From assembly GCA_020622165.1 (NCBI GenBank), contig JACNMN010000005.1:1-42500 (forward strand): a stretch of 42,500 nt of DNA. Direction: 5' to 3'. The DNA is from Boseongicola sp. H5 (lineage in GTDB: Bacteria > Pseudomonadota > Alphaproteobacteria > Rhodobacterales > Rhodobacteraceae). A program made the translations under genes and the position numbers. How positions within the stretch are numbered: the stretch's first letter is position 1; every line of letters begins with the position of its first letter. This document shows, piece after piece, positions 7,302-16,176 of the stretch. The notes below the pieces were generated by a model. That model was not told the origin of the DNA. It saw only the letters and a program-made list of their open reading frames with translations, and ran no database searches.

Positions 7302-10085
7302 ATGACCACCGACAGGATCCGCTTCATGCTGGATGGCGAAGCCGTCGAGGCCCGGCCCGGAGAAACCATCTGGGAGGTCGCGAATGGCCGCGGTCTGGTG
7401 ATCCCGCATCTCTGCCACAAGCCCGCGCCCGGTTATCGCCCGGACGGCAATTGCCGCGCCTGCATGGTGGAGATCGAGGGTGAGCGCACCCTTGCGGCGT
7501 CGTGCATTCGGGAGCCAGCGGAGGGCATGGTCGTCAGCACCGCCTCCGGCCGAGCCACGACCGCGCGGAAGATGGTGATGGAGATGCTGCTGGCCGATCA
7601 GCCGCCCCGCGACATGGCCCATGACAAATCCGCCCATCTCTGGGACATGGCGGAGGCCAATGGCGTCACCGAAAGCCGTCTGCCTGCGCTGGAAAAGGAG
7701 CGGATCCCGCTTCTGGATGACAGCCATATCGCCATGTCCGTCAATCTGGATGCCTGTATCCAGTGCGGTCTTTGCGTGCGGGCCTGCCGCGAGGTGCAGG
7801 TCAATGACGTGATCGGGATGGCGGGCCGCGGGCATGACAGCTTTCCGGTCTTCGATTTCGACGATCCGATGGGCGAAAGCACCTGCGTGGCCTGCGGGGA
7901 ATGCGTGCAGGCCTGCCCGACGGGCGCGCTCATGCCCTCCTCGGTGGTGGATGACCATCAGGTCGGCGACCGGGCCGATTTCGACAGCGAAACCGAAAGC
8001 GTCTGCCCGTTCTGCGGCGTGGGATGCCAGGTGTCGGTCAAGGTCAAGGATGGCCGCATCAAATATGTGGAGGGGATCAACGGCCCCGCCAATGAGGGCC
8101 GTTTATGTGTGAAGGGCCGGTTCGGCTTCGATTACATCCACCATGCCCACAGGATCACCAAGCCGATGATCCGCCGGCCCGATGCGCCGGAAAAGGGTCT
8201 CAATGTCGACCCGGCCAACCCCTGGACCCATTTCCGGGAGGCGACATGGGACGAGGCGCTGGAAAAGGCCGCCCACGGGCTGGCCGATCTGCGCTCCTTC
8301 TACGGTGGCAAATCCGTTGCCGGGTTCGGCAGCGCGAAATGCACGAACGAGGAGGCCTATCTGTTCCAGAAGCTGATCCGTCAGGGTTTCGGCCATAATA
8401 ACGTGGACCACTGCACCCGGCTTTGCCATGCGTCCTCGGTGGCGGCGCTGATGGAGAATGTAGGCTCCGGCGCGGTGACTGCCACATTCAACGAGATCGA
8501 GAATGCGGATCTGGCGATCGTGATCGGCGCGAACCCGGCGGAAAACCATCCGGTCGCAGCGACCTTCTTCAAGCAGTTCACCAAGCGCGGTGGCACGCTT
8601 GTCGTGATGGACCCGCGCGGGCAGGCGCTCAAGCCCCATGCCAGGCACATGCTTCAGTTCCGGCCCGGAACCGATGTCGCGCTTCTGAACGCGATCATGA
8701 ACGTGATCGTGGAGGAAAAGCTTTATGACCGGCAGTATATCGAAGGCTTCACCGAGGGCTTTTTCGAGTTCCGGGAGCATATCCGCGCCTTCACGCCCGA
8801 GCGCATGGCGGAACTTTGCGGCATCGACGCAGAGGTGATCCGGGCCGTGGCCCGTGATTACGCGGCCGCGGACCGGGCGATGATTTTCTGGGGCATGGGC
8901 GTCAGCCAGCATATCCACGGCACCGACAATTCCCGCTGCCTGATCTCGCTGGCGCTGCTTTGCGGACAGATCGGGCGCCCGGGGACGGGCCTGCATCCGC
9001 TGCGCGGCCAGAACAATGTGCAGGGCGCCTCCGACGCCGGGCTGATCCCGCAGGTCCTGCCGGATTACCAGTCGGTGACCGACCACGAGGTGCGCGAGCT
9101 GTTTCGCCATATCTGGGGCGGCACCGAGATCGACGCCGAACCCGGCCTGACCGTGGTCGAGATCATGGATCGGGTCTATCGCGGTGAAATCAAGGGCATG
9201 TATATCCTGGGCGAGAACCCGGCGATGTCGGACCCGGATGTGGAACATGCCCGCAAGGCGCTGGCGACGCTGGATCATCTTGTGGTGCAGGATATCTTCG
9301 TCACCGAGACCGCGAATTTCGCCGATGTGATCCTGCCGGCCTCGGCGTTCCCCGAAAAATCCGGGACCGTGACCAACACCAACCGGCAGGTGCAGATGGC
9401 GCGCAAGGCAGTCGAGCCGCCCGGCGAGGCGCGCGAAGACTGGGAGATCATCGTCGCGCTGGCCAACCGCATCGGGCTTGACTGGGATTACGACGATCCG
9501 CGCGAGATCTTTGACGAGATGAAGATGTCGATGCGAAGCCTGCATCACATCACCTGGAAACGGCTGGAGACCGAATCCGCCGTGACCTATCCGAGCCTCT
9601 CGAACACCGATCCGGGCCAGTCCGTGGTGTTCGGCGACGGGTTTCCCCGCCGGGCGGGGCGCGCCAAGTTCACGCCCGCCCGGGTGACGCCGCCCGCCGA
9701 GTTGCCCGACGAGCGGTTTCCGATGATCCTGATCACCGGCCGCCAGCTGGAGCACTGGCATACCGGCTCGATGACCCGGCGCGCGACGGTGCTGGATGCG
9801 GTGGAGCCGGAGGCGAATTGCTCGCTTCACCCTTCCACCTTGCGCAAACTGGGGGTGGAGCCCGGTGCAAAGGTGCGGCTGACGACCAAGCGCGGCTCGA
9901 TCGAGATCATGGCGCGCGCCGACAGGGCGGTGGCCCCGGACATGGTTTTCGTGCCGTTCGCTTATGTGGAGGCGGCGGCCAACATCCTGACCAATCCCGC
10001 GCTCGACCCGTATGGCAAGATCCCGGAGTTCAAGTTTTCGGCGGTGAAGGTCGAGGCGGCCGGGGAGCAGGTGGCGGCGGAGTAA
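7302..10085 (+). CDS. fdhF: Formate dehydrogenase alpha (catalytic, molybdenum) subunit
   Basis: The 927-residue protein oxidises formate to CO2 at a bis-MGD molybdenum centre. In order: a [2Fe-2S] ferredoxin domain (C38, C51, C54, C68); two [4Fe-4S] motifs (C152/155/158/162 and C195/198/201/205); the cluster near the Mo site (C235/238/242 and C269); then the molybdopterin domains. The active-site Mo ligand is probably C375 with H376 next to it (CTRLCH), so the enzyme uses Cys, not selenocysteine. There is no Cys between 68 and 152, so the His/Cys-ligated cluster of FdsA-type enzymes is missing. AGGGAGA precedes ATG 7302 by eight bases. No FdsB/FdsG, FdsD or FdhD gene is adjacent, so its electron acceptor subunit must be encoded elsewhere. 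Confidence 0.93.
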   Translation: MTTDRIRFMLDGEAVEARPGETIWEVANGRGLVIPHLCHKPAPGYRPDGNCRACMVEIEGERTLAASCIREPAEGMVVSTASGRATTARKMVMEMLLADQPPRDMAHDKSAHLWDMAEANGVTESRLPALEKERIPLLDDSHIAMSVNLDACIQCGLCVRACREVQVNDVIGMAGRGHDSFPVFDFDDPMGESTCVACGECVQACPTGALMPSSVVDDHQVGDRADFDSETESVCPFCGVGCQVSVKVKDGRIKYVEGINGPANEGRLCVKGRFGFDYIHHAHRITKPMIRRPDAPEKGLNVDPANPWTHFREATWDEALEKAAHGLADLRSFYGGKSVAGFGSAKCTNEEAYLFQKLIRQGFGHNNVDHCTRLCHASSVAALMENVGSGAVTATFNEIENADLAIVIGANPAENHPVAATFFKQFTKRGGTLVVMDPRGQALKPHARHMLQFRPGTDVALLNAIMNVIVEEKLYDRQYIEGFTEGFFEFREHIRAFTPERMAELCGIDAEVIRAVARDYAAADRAMIFWGMGVSQHIHGTDNSRCLISLALLCGQIGRPGTGLHPLRGQNNVQGASDAGLIPQVLPDYQSVTDHEVRELFRHIWGGTEIDAEPGLTVVEIMDRVYRGEIKGMYILGENPAMSDPDVEHARKALATLDHLVVQDIFVTETANFADVILPASAFPEKSGTVTNTNRQVQMARKAVEPPGEAREDWEIIVALANRIGLDWDYDDPREIFDEMKMSMRSLHHITWKRLETESAVTYPSLSNTDPGQSVVFGDGFPRRAGRAKFTPARVTPPAELPDERFPMILITGRQLEHWHTGSMTRRATVLDAVEPEANCSLHPSTLRKLGVEPGAKVRLTTKRGSIEIMARADRAVAPDMVFVPFAYVEAAANILTNPALDPYGKIPEFKFSAVKVEAAGEQVAAE

Positions 10086-10353
10086 TCCAGTCGACCCGGC
10101 TTTGCCGGACCATGTCGGCAGGCGAGTTTTTCAAGTGGCGGCGTAAATTTTCTTGCGCGTGTCAGCGTGATTTAGACGCCCCAACTGTAATTGATTGGAG
10201 ATTTGTCGGCGCTTTCTGGCCGTTGTCTCATTTTTGTTGTTTTGCGGGGGTTCACACATTCTCCCGTCGGATTTTCCACAACGTGTTCCAGCGTTGTTGT
10301 AAACGCACATCTTGCTTCGGCATTGTGCCGGACAGTTCATTCAGGATACCGCG
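10086..10353 (+). promoter_or_regulatory. Intergenic leader region before the DUF481 gene
   Basis: This 268-base gap is clearly more AT-rich than the flanking genes and must carry the promoter of the DUF481 gene. A short CCGGC-TTT-GCCGG hairpin (10096-10108) lies just past the formate dehydrogenase stop but has no T-run next to it. I see no tRNA or recognisable small RNA and cannot pick one promoter with confidence. Confidence 0.4.
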
Positions 10354-11184
10354 ATGACACTCTTCGCAAAACCCCTACTTCTTGCAGCCATGATGACCGG
10401 GGTTATCGTTTCCGCCGCCGCGGCGCAGACCAACATCTTCAGCGGCACCGAAACTGTCGATGATCAGATCGAAGACCTTCGGGACGATATCGATGACGAT
10501 TTCGACCGTGACATCGACCGGTTCGGAAACGAAGGCCAACCGCTCGGCTTCTCCGGTTCGCTCGCCTTGCGCGGCACAGCCAGTGACGGCAACACCGACA
10601 CTGCCAATCTCGGTATCGGCACAAGCCTTGGCTATTATGACGGCACCAATGGCTACACTCTCGCGCTCAGCTATGCGTTTGGCGAAGAGAACAACGTAAC
10701 CTCCGAGGAAAGCCTGCTCTACGATCTGGAATACCGCCGCGACCTGAACCCCGCGCTCTTCGGCTTTGCCACGGTCCAGGGCTCCGTCGATCAGTTCTCC
10801 AGCTTCGAAAGCGACACTTTCATTGGCGCCGGTCTTGGCTACCGCATCTCGAACACGAACGATTTCCAATGGTCAGTTCAGGCTGGGCCCGGGTATCGGA
10901 TTGCAGAGCTTTCCAACCTGACCAGCGTGGATGAGGCTGCTTTCAGCATCGGCTCCAACCTGCTTCGCCGCCTGAACGAAAACGTGTTCTTCACGTCCGA
11001 CATCGACGTGGTTATCTCAGACTTTGACACCGCTGTTTTCAGCGATCTGGGTCTGACCGTGGCGATGACAGATATGCTGGCGCTGCGGACAAGCATCCAG
11101 ACCGAATACCATACCGATCCGTTGCCGGGCTTTAGCGATACCGATCAGACCTTCGGCGTTTCGCTGGTCTATACCTTCAACTGA
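10354..11184 (+). CDS. DUF481 outer-membrane beta-barrel protein
   Basis: This 276-residue protein begins with a Sec signal peptide (hydrophobic stretch to about residue 24, ending AAAAQ), followed by a strongly acidic segment (about 35-60, many Asp). Alternating beta-strand-like stretches follow, such as GFSGSLALRG and FGVSLVYTFN at the C-terminus. This is the pattern of DUF481 proteins (YdiY-like, salt-induced outer membrane proteins). ATG 10354 is preferred over the upstream start because the signal peptide begins there. Codon use is less GC-rich than in the neighbours (about half GC in 10441-10500 by hand count). It is monocistronic: a hairpin follows and the next gene is on the other strand. 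Confidence 0.82.
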   Translation: MTLFAKPLLLAAMMTGVIVSAAAAQTNIFSGTETVDDQIEDLRDDIDDDFDRDIDRFGNEGQPLGFSGSLALRGTASDGNTDTANLGIGTSLGYYDGTNGYTLALSYAFGEENNVTSEESLLYDLEYRRDLNPALFGFATVQGSVDQFSSFESDTFIGAGLGYRISNTNDFQWSVQAGPGYRIAELSNLTSVDEAAFSIGSNLLRRLNENVFFTSDIDVVISDFDTAVFSDLGLTVAMTDMLALRTSIQTEYHTDPLPGFSDTDQTFGVSLVYTFN

Positions 11185-11187
11185 GAA

Positions 11188-11204
11188 CTTCCCGTTTCGG
11201 GAAG
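11188..11204. terminator. Hairpin between convergent DUF481 and small membrane protein genes
   Basis: A perfect 7-bp stem (CTTCCCG 11188-11194 with CGGGAAG 11198-11204, loop TTT) starts four bases after the DUF481 stop. No strong T-run follows on either strand. It could end both converging transcripts, or simply protect the DUF481 mRNA 3' end. Confidence 0.5.
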
Positions 11205-11259
11205 GTGCACGGGAACGGCAGGGGTTGCGAGACCTCTGCCTTTCTCTGTTGGGGGTCCA

Positions 11260-11421
11260 CTATCCGCCCATGATCCCGCGGATGACCGGCAGGATCGCCG
11301 CCGCGGCGATGCCGACGCCCGCGCCGATCCCAAGCCGGAGCAGCGGCGCGCCAAGACGTGGCCCGGCCAGACCAAGCAGGCCGCAGATAACCGCGTAGAA
11401 GATCATCGCCATGAGGTCCAT
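11260..11421 (-). CDS. Small membrane protein, 53 residues
   Basis: A complete small ORF that is nearly all hydrophobic: ATG 11421, then [20 protein letters not shown], a short charged turn ([11 protein letters not shown]) and a second segment rich in Gly, Ala and Ile ending in MGG and TAG. Two transmembrane helices are likely. TAAGGTCC eight bases upstream of the ATG can serve as ribosome-binding site. Third codon positions are mostly G or C, as in real genes here. The function is unknown. It is convergent with the DUF481 gene and divergent from the amidohydrolase. Confidence 0.6.
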   Translation of the reverse strand: MDLMAMIFYAVICGLLGLAGPRLGAPLLRLGIGAGVGIAAAAILPVIRGIMGG

Positions 11422-11486
11422 CGCTGGACCTTAGCATATCGGGCTGGCATGTCTTGCGGGAATTCACCTGCCGAAAGTGCCGCCCC

Positions 11487-12689
11487 GTGTCCCCCGATCC
11501 CGACCGCTTTCTGTCTGACCTTCACCATCTGCGGAGCTTCGGCGCCGAGGGCACCGGCGTGATGCGCCGGGCGTTCTCCGGCCCCGATATCGCCGCGCGG
11601 GAGTGGCTGGTGAGCCGGATCGAGGCGATCGGTCTGCCCCCCCATGTGGACCCGGCGGGCAATGTGTTCGGCTTGAGCGGCGGGCCGTCTCTGCTGATCG
11701 GGTCACATTCCGATACCCAGCCCGAGGGTGGCTGGCTGGACGGCGCCTACGGCGTGATCGCGGGGCTGGAAATTGCGCGCGCCGCGGCTGAATCGGGCGG
11801 CCCTGCGATTTCGGTGGTGAGCTTTCAGGACGAGGAGGGCCGCTTCGGCGCGCTCACGGGCAGCGATCTCTGGGCCGGGCGCACCACTTTGGCCGAGGCG
11901 GATCGCTACACCGACACCGACGGGGTAAGCTTCGCGGATGCGCGCCGTGGCCTTGCACATCTTATGCAAGAAGATTTCGTCGATCCCGGCCGGTTCACCG
12001 GATTTCTGGAAACCCATATCGAACAGGGGCCGGTGCTGGACGCCGCGGGCGAAGGGGTGGGGGTCGTCACCTCCATCGTCGGGCTTCGCCAGCTTCAGAT
12101 CACCGTCACAGGGCAGCAGAACCACGCCGGCACCACGCCGATGCATATGCGCCGGGATGCGTTTCAGGGCGCGGCCCGGGTCGCAATGCTGCTGAACGAG
12201 CGGTTCGCCAATGTGGTAACGCCGCAATCGGTCTGGACCATCGGCCATATCCGTCTGCACCCCAATGCCTCCTCCATCGTGCCGGGGCGGGCAATTCTCA
12301 CCATTCAGTGGCGCGACGGGGAGGTCGACCGGCTGGACCGAATGGAGCGGATCATCGAAGAGGTGCTGACGGAGGTCGCCGGGGAAACGGGCCTGACCGT
12401 CGATGCCGGGCGCCTGCGCAACGATCTGGCGCCGGTGCCGATGGATGACGGGATGCAGGCCGCGTTGCGGGCGGCGGCGGACAGATACGCGCCGGTGCGG
12501 TGGCGCGCGATGCCGTCGGGCGCGCTTCACGACGCCTCCAACGTGTCGCATCTGATGCCGGTGGGCATGCTGTTCGTGCCCTCCATCGGCGGGATCAGCC
12601 ACAGTTTCGAGGAGGATACGGCGGAGGCGGATCTGGTGCTGGGCCTGCGGGTTCTGGCCGATGCCGCCGGGGTCCTGGCCCCGGCCTGA
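11487..12689 (+). CDS. M20-family Zn-dependent amidohydrolase (carbamoylase/allantoate amidohydrolase type)
   Basis: The 400-residue enzyme shows the metal-ligand pattern of the hydantoinase/carbamoylase family of M20 hydrolases: [15 protein letters not shown] (His and Asp, near 72-86), the catalytic/ligand pair QDEEGRFG (near 113), ETHIEQGP (His, near 180) and ISHSFEED (His, near 370). The NHAGTTPM motif of the dimerisation domain is near 215. Family members hydrolyse N-carbamoyl amino acids, allantoate or ureidoglycine-type substrates in the cytoplasm; the sequence alone does not pick one. GTG 11487 is the assumed start; a TTG at 11454 is possible. No pyrimidine or purine catabolism genes are adjacent to narrow the substrate. 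Confidence 0.85.
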   Translation: MSPDPDRFLSDLHHLRSFGAEGTGVMRRAFSGPDIAAREWLVSRIEAIGLPPHVDPAGNVFGLSGGPSLLIGSHSDTQPEGGWLDGAYGVIAGLEIARAAAESGGPAISVVSFQDEEGRFGALTGSDLWAGRTTLAEADRYTDTDGVSFADARRGLAHLMQEDFVDPGRFTGFLETHIEQGPVLDAAGEGVGVVTSIVGLRQLQITVTGQQNHAGTTPMHMRRDAFQGAARVAMLLNERFANVVTPQSVWTIGHIRLHPNASSIVPGRAILTIQWRDGEVDRLDRMERIIEEVLTEVAGETGLTVDAGRLRNDLAPVPMDDGMQAALRAAADRYAPVRWRAMPSGALHDASNVSHLMPVGMLFVPSIGGISHSFEEDTAEADLVLGLRVLADAAGVLAPA

Positions 12690-12815
12690 GATCGGCGCGC
12701 CTGACGGCAGGTGGCTGAAAGCCGCCGGGTGCGGGGGGCCGCGGCGGAACCCGCGCCGCGCGGCCTGCGTTGATCCGGCAAGACCTCTGTAACCTGTCAA
12801 AATAGGAAAGCGCCG

Positions 12816-13283
12816 ATGACCGACCCGATCTCCTATTCTCCCGATCCTCTGAGCGGCCCGGATACCGAGGCCGAACGCGAAGCGCTGCAGGCGCTGTTGA
12901 ACCGCACGGTCGATGCCAAGGCCGGGTTCGACACGATGCGCGAAAAGGCCGAGCCCGAGTTTCGCCCGGTCGTGCAGAAGTTCCACGGCACGCATCACGC
13001 GCATACCGACCAGATCGCCGCGCTGATCGCGGCGCGCGGCGGCGAGCCAGATGTCAGCGGCACGCTGATGTCCAGCGTCAACACAGCCGTCGTTTCGATC
13101 CGGGCGCTGTTTGACGAGATCGACGAAGACGTCATGGACAGCATCCGCGACGGCGAGGGCCATGTGCTGGAAGCCTTCGACGAGGCCATCGCGGCCATGC
13201 CGGAAGGCCACGACAAGGGGGCCCTTGTCCGCATGCGCGGAGAAATTCAGGACCTGCTGGACGAAACCCGGCATCTGGACTGA
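12816..13283 (+). CDS. DUF2383 (PA2169-type) four-helix-bundle protein
   Basis: The 155-residue protein is entirely helical in appearance and matches the PA2169-like DUF2383 family, a ferritin-like four-helix bundle of unknown function. The start includes LQALLNRTVDAKAGFDTMREKAE; central HGTHHAHTDQIAALI and C-terminal acidic helices follow. The several His and Glu residues could bind metal but no clear ExxH pattern is visible. AGGAAAG lies just upstream of ATG 12816. A TGATCC hexamer at 12771-12776 resembles the -35 of the ECF sigma factor at 778-1428, but the -10 half is poor. It appears monocistronic. Confidence 0.75.
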   Translation: MTDPISYSPDPLSGPDTEAEREALQALLNRTVDAKAGFDTMREKAEPEFRPVVQKFHGTHHAHTDQIAALIAARGGEPDVSGTLMSSVNTAVVSIRALFDEIDEDVMDSIRDGEGHVLEAFDEAIAAMPEGHDKGALVRMRGEIQDLLDETRHLD

Positions 13284-13286
13284 ACC

Positions 13287-13315
13287 CGCACCGTCACCCG
13301 CCCGGGCCGGGTGCG
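13287..13315. terminator. GC-rich hairpin between convergent genes
   Basis: CGCACC (13287-13292) can pair with GGTGCG (13310-13315), with further GC pairing inside. It lies between the DUF2383 gene and the converging response-regulator gene. No T-run follows, so it is only a possible terminator. Confidence 0.3.
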
Positions 13316-13349
13316 AACCTCGGCCCGGCACCACAGGAGGCGCCGCGCG

Positions 13350-14048
13350 TCAGCTCCAGCTTACATCGCCCAGAAAGATATAGCCCGCACCATAGATCGT
13401 CTTGATCAGTTGCGGGTTCTTCGGGTCTTCGCGCAGTTTTGTGCGCAGGCGGCTGATCCGCACATCCATCGCCCTGTCGAAGCTTTCGCCCGCCGCGCCG
13501 CCAAGGCTCTCCTGCATCTGCTGGCGGGAGATCAGGCGTTTGGGGCTGTCCAGAAAAAGCCGCAACACTTCACCTTCCGCATGGGAAAACCCGATCTCCT
13601 CGCCCGTTTCGTCGACCAGCACGTAGCGGTCGAAATGGGCGGTCCATCCGCGGAAGGTGGCGGTGTTGCCCGCGTGTTCGCGGGGTTTCGACTGGCGCAG
13701 CCGGGCGCGGACACGGGCCACCACCTCGGCCGGGTCGAAGGGTTTGATGATGTAGTCATCGGCCCCGAGTTCCAGCCCGGTGACCCGGTCCTGCACCTGC
13801 GCCCGGCCCGAAATGATGATGATCGCCGCCCCGGATTCCAGGGCCAGCCGATGAACGACGGCCAGCCCGTCGCGATCCGGCAGCCCCAGATCGACAAGGC
13901 AGACATCGGGCGTGGCGCTGCGAAGCGCGGCCTCGAACTCGGTCGCGCGGGCGTAGGCCGCGGTGCGAAACCCCGCCTCGCTCAGCGCATCGGACAGCAT
14001 CGTGCGGATCTGCGGCTCGTCATCGAGAATGGTGACAAGCGCGCTCAT
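13350..14048 (-). CDS. OmpR-family response regulator
   Basis: The 232-residue protein has an N-terminal receiver domain (acidic pair D9/D10, phospho-acceptor D53 in LVDLGLPD, conserved K102 in IIKPF) and a C-terminal winged-helix DNA-binding domain (about 130-228, ending KTIYGAGYIFL). Its ATG overlaps the stop of the histidine kinase gene by four bases (ATGA), so the two are cotranscribed, kinase first. The pair is a complete two-component system; the target genes and the signal are unknown. The flanking DUF2383 gene and the acyl-CoA synthetase operon are possible local targets, but no shared binding site was found. Confidence 0.93.
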   Translation of the reverse strand: MSALVTILDDEPQIRTMLSDALSEAGFRTAAYARATEFEAALRSATPDVCLVDLGLPDRDGLAVVHRLALESGAAIIIISGRAQVQDRVTGLELGADDYIIKPFDPAEVVARVRARLRQSKPREHAGNTATFRGWTAHFDRYVLVDETGEEIGFSHAEGEVLRLFLDSPKRLISRQQMQESLGGAAGESFDRAMDVRISRLRTKLREDPKNPQLIKTIYGAGYIFLGDVSWS

Positions 14049-15970
14049 GCCACGGCCTCCGCGTGGAAAAGATGGGTCAGCGCGGCGGGATCCAGCGGCT
14101 TCGACAGAACCGGCCAGCGCGCCGCGCCCTTCTGCCGCAACGGGTCGCCATGCGGCAGCGCCGTCATCAGCGCAAGGCGATGGCGCGGATGAAGATCCGC
14201 GATTCGCGTCAGCAGGTCGACGCCCGTTACATCGCCTTCCAGATTGATATCCGAAAGCACCCAGTCTAGCCCCGGCAGATCGGCAAGCGCGAGCGCCTCC
14301 GCGCCGCTTGCGGCCTCGATCACCTGATGGCCAAGACCGGTCAGCATGTCGCGGATCGTGGCGCGCAGTTCCGTCTGATCCTCTACCAGAAGCACTAGAT
14401 GGGCGCGGGTATCGCCGCTGGCATGGCGCAGGGGCAGCCGCAGGCTGACCGCGGCGCCGCGGGGCGTGTTGGAAAGTTTCACGGTTCCGCCGGCCAGTTG
14501 CGTCAGGTCATAGACCATCGAGAGGCCAAGGCCCGAGCCATGTTCGCCCTTGGTTGTAAAGAACGGATCGAGCGCGGCCTTCAGCGCCTGCTCCGTAAAG
14601 CCCGGCCCGGTATCGAGCACGGTGATTTCCAGCCATGTTTCCGATACGGCACGGACCCGGATCGCGATCTCGCCGGCCTCCTGACCGATCGCATCGCGTG
14701 CGTTCAGGACCAGATTGAGCAGGCTGTCCTGCAACGAGCCCGCATCCAGCAGCAGCGGCGGCTGCGGGTCCGGATCCACATCGATGACGAGCGTGATCGT
14801 ATCGGGCAATGCCGCGCCCGCCAGCGGTGCGAAGGCGGCCAGCATCTCGGACAGGTCCGTGGGCACCGGGTGGATTTCCCGCGGGCCGGACATCCGGGCG
14901 ATCTTGTCCAGCAGCATGCCGCCCCGCCGCGCCGCGGATTTGGTGGCCCCGGTCAGTTCCGCCGCACCGGGCGGCAGGGGCAGCTTTTCCAGCCGGCCCT
15001 GAAGCCCCAGAATGATCGTCAGCAGGTTGGCGAAATCATGGGCCAGCCCGCTGGTCAGCTGCGCGGCGAGTTCACGCTTGTGGGTCTGGCTGAGCGCCGC
15101 GCGCGCCTGCGCCTCTTCGGTGACATCGGTGGACAACAGATACACGCCCTCGATCTCGCCCCCCGCGCCCTCGTCGGGGGTGAAGGCGGTGCGGATGCGC
15201 CGGCCGCTTTCGGGTTCGGTGAACTCCAGCACCGATGCCGCGCCCTCCAGCGCACGGGCCACCTGCGACGAGAGCCGCGCGGCGGTGGCCGGGCCAAGCG
15301 CCTCGGCCATGTGCAGGCCCACGATGTCGCTGGCCCGTCCGGGCAGGATCGCGGACAGGCGCCGGTTGGTATAGGTGTAGACCTGATCCCGATCGACATG
15401 GGCTATATGGGCCGGCATCATCTCGGTCGTCAGGCGGATCCGCGCCTCCATCTCGGAAAGCCCGCGCTTCGCCTCTTCAAGCTGTGCGTTGGTCGCCGCG
15501 AGTTCCCGGTTGGTCTGCGCCAGCCGTTCCGCATGGGTCAGAAGCTGGTCCGACAGCTCCTCCGACCGGCTGCGCAGCAGCTTTTCCTGCCGCTTGATCT
15601 CGGTGATGTCGGTATAGACCGTGACCCAGCCGCCTTCGGGCAGGGGCGAGCCCTCGACGCTGATCGTGCGCCCGTTGGAGCGTTGGCGCTCCATGTAATG
15701 GGGCACGAAGGCGCGCGCCTGTTCGACCCGGTCCAGCACGAACCGCTCCGGGTCCTCCACATCGCCATATTCGCCGTGGCCGACCAGATAGCGGATCGTG
15801 TCCTCGAAGCGCGCGCCGGGCGTCACCAGTTCCGCGGGCAGGCCGAACATCGTCTGAAACGGCCGATTGCACACGGCGAGTTTCAGCTCGGCGTCATAAA
15901 TGGTCAGCGCCTGCTGGATCAGGTTCAGGCCCGCGCGGGTCATCTGGTTCGTGATATCGGCTCGCGCCAT
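14045..15970 (-). CDS. PAS-domain hybrid histidine kinase
   Basis: This 641-residue kinase has no obvious membrane segment and is probably cytoplasmic. In order: a PAS domain (about 15-125), a coiled coil (130-180, many E/R/L), a second PAS domain (about 180-290), the phospho-acceptor helix with H311 in GLAHDFANLL, an ATPase domain (N box NLVLNARDAI near 419-428, G1 DTGPGF 453-458, G2 GSGLGLS 478-484), and a C-terminal receiver (acidic E530/D531, acceptor D574). ATG 15970 has a GGGAGG ribosome-binding site. The extra receiver, with a separate OmpR regulator next door, suggests either phosphorelay steps or a phosphate sink. The ligand sensed by the PAS domains is unknown; no heme or flavin signature is evident. 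Confidence 0.92.
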   Translation of the reverse strand: MARADITNQMTRAGLNLIQQALTIYDAELKLAVCNRPFQTMFGLPAELVTPGARFEDTIRYLVGHGEYGDVEDPERFVLDRVEQARAFVPHYMERQRSNGRTISVEGSPLPEGGWVTVYTDITEIKRQEKLLRSRSEELSDQLLTHAERLAQTNRELAATNAQLEEAKRGLSEMEARIRLTTEMMPAHIAHVDRDQVYTYTNRRLSAILPGRASDIVGLHMAEALGPATAARLSSQVARALEGAASVLEFTEPESGRRIRTAFTPDEGAGGEIEGVYLLSTDVTEEAQARAALSQTHKRELAAQLTSGLAHDFANLLTIILGLQGRLEKLPLPPGAAELTGATKSAARRGGMLLDKIARMSGPREIHPVPTDLSEMLAAFAPLAGAALPDTITLVIDVDPDPQPPLLLDAGSLQDSLLNLVLNARDAIGQEAGEIAIRVRAVSETWLEITVLDTGPGFTEQALKAALDPFFTTKGEHGSGLGLSMVYDLTQLAGGTVKLSNTPRGAAVSLRLPLRHASGDTRAHLVLLVEDQTELRATIRDMLTGLGHQVIEAASGAEALALADLPGLDWVLSDINLEGDVTGVDLLTRIADLHPRHRLALMTALPHGDPLRQKGAARWPVLSKPLDPAALTHLFHAEAVA

Positions 15971-16078
15971 GTCTCTCGCGCCTCCCCTGTCCCATCGCTG
16001 GCACTGTGGCGGGCCTGTCGTCAAGCCCGGCGGGGCGCTGTTACAATTCGTTAGGTTTGGGAAAAAGTCAGGCAAAAG

Positions 16079-16176
16079 TTGACGTCGACATATTTCGTGC
16101 CACGGTAATGCTGCGAGAGTCGCGCAGACAAGCGATCCGTGAGCGCCGGATGAAACCGGCGAAGGGAGGATGAAAA
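16079..16176 (+). promoter_or_regulatory. Probable promoter region of the acyl-CoA synthetase/ABC operon
   Basis: A TTGACG hexamer at 16079-16084 is the best -35 in the 206-base gap between the divergent kinase and ligase genes, but no well-spaced -10 follows (GGTAAT lies 19 bases on). The operon's ribosome-binding site GGGAGGA at 16164-16170 precedes the TTG start by six bases. Confidence 0.35.

Noticed and set aside
7047-7958. Long minus-strand frame continuing upstream of saccharopine dehydrogenase
   Set aside because: It lies antisense to the formate dehydrogenase N-terminus and has no ribosome-binding site; the enzyme's natural start is ATG 7046.
8103-9830. 575-codon minus-strand ORF inside the formate dehydrogenase gene
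   Set aside because: His/Arg/Gly-rich shadow translation of a well-conserved gene; no recognisable domain.
10086-10353. Small RNA gene in the AT-richer gap before the DUF481 gene
   Set aside because: No promoter-terminator pair or known RNA fold could be identified; lower GC is normal for a promoter region here.
14399-16054. Plus-strand ORF of 551 codons opposite the histidine kinase
   Set aside because: Antisense shadow of the kinase; composition dominated by Arg/Gly/His/Gln, no motif.
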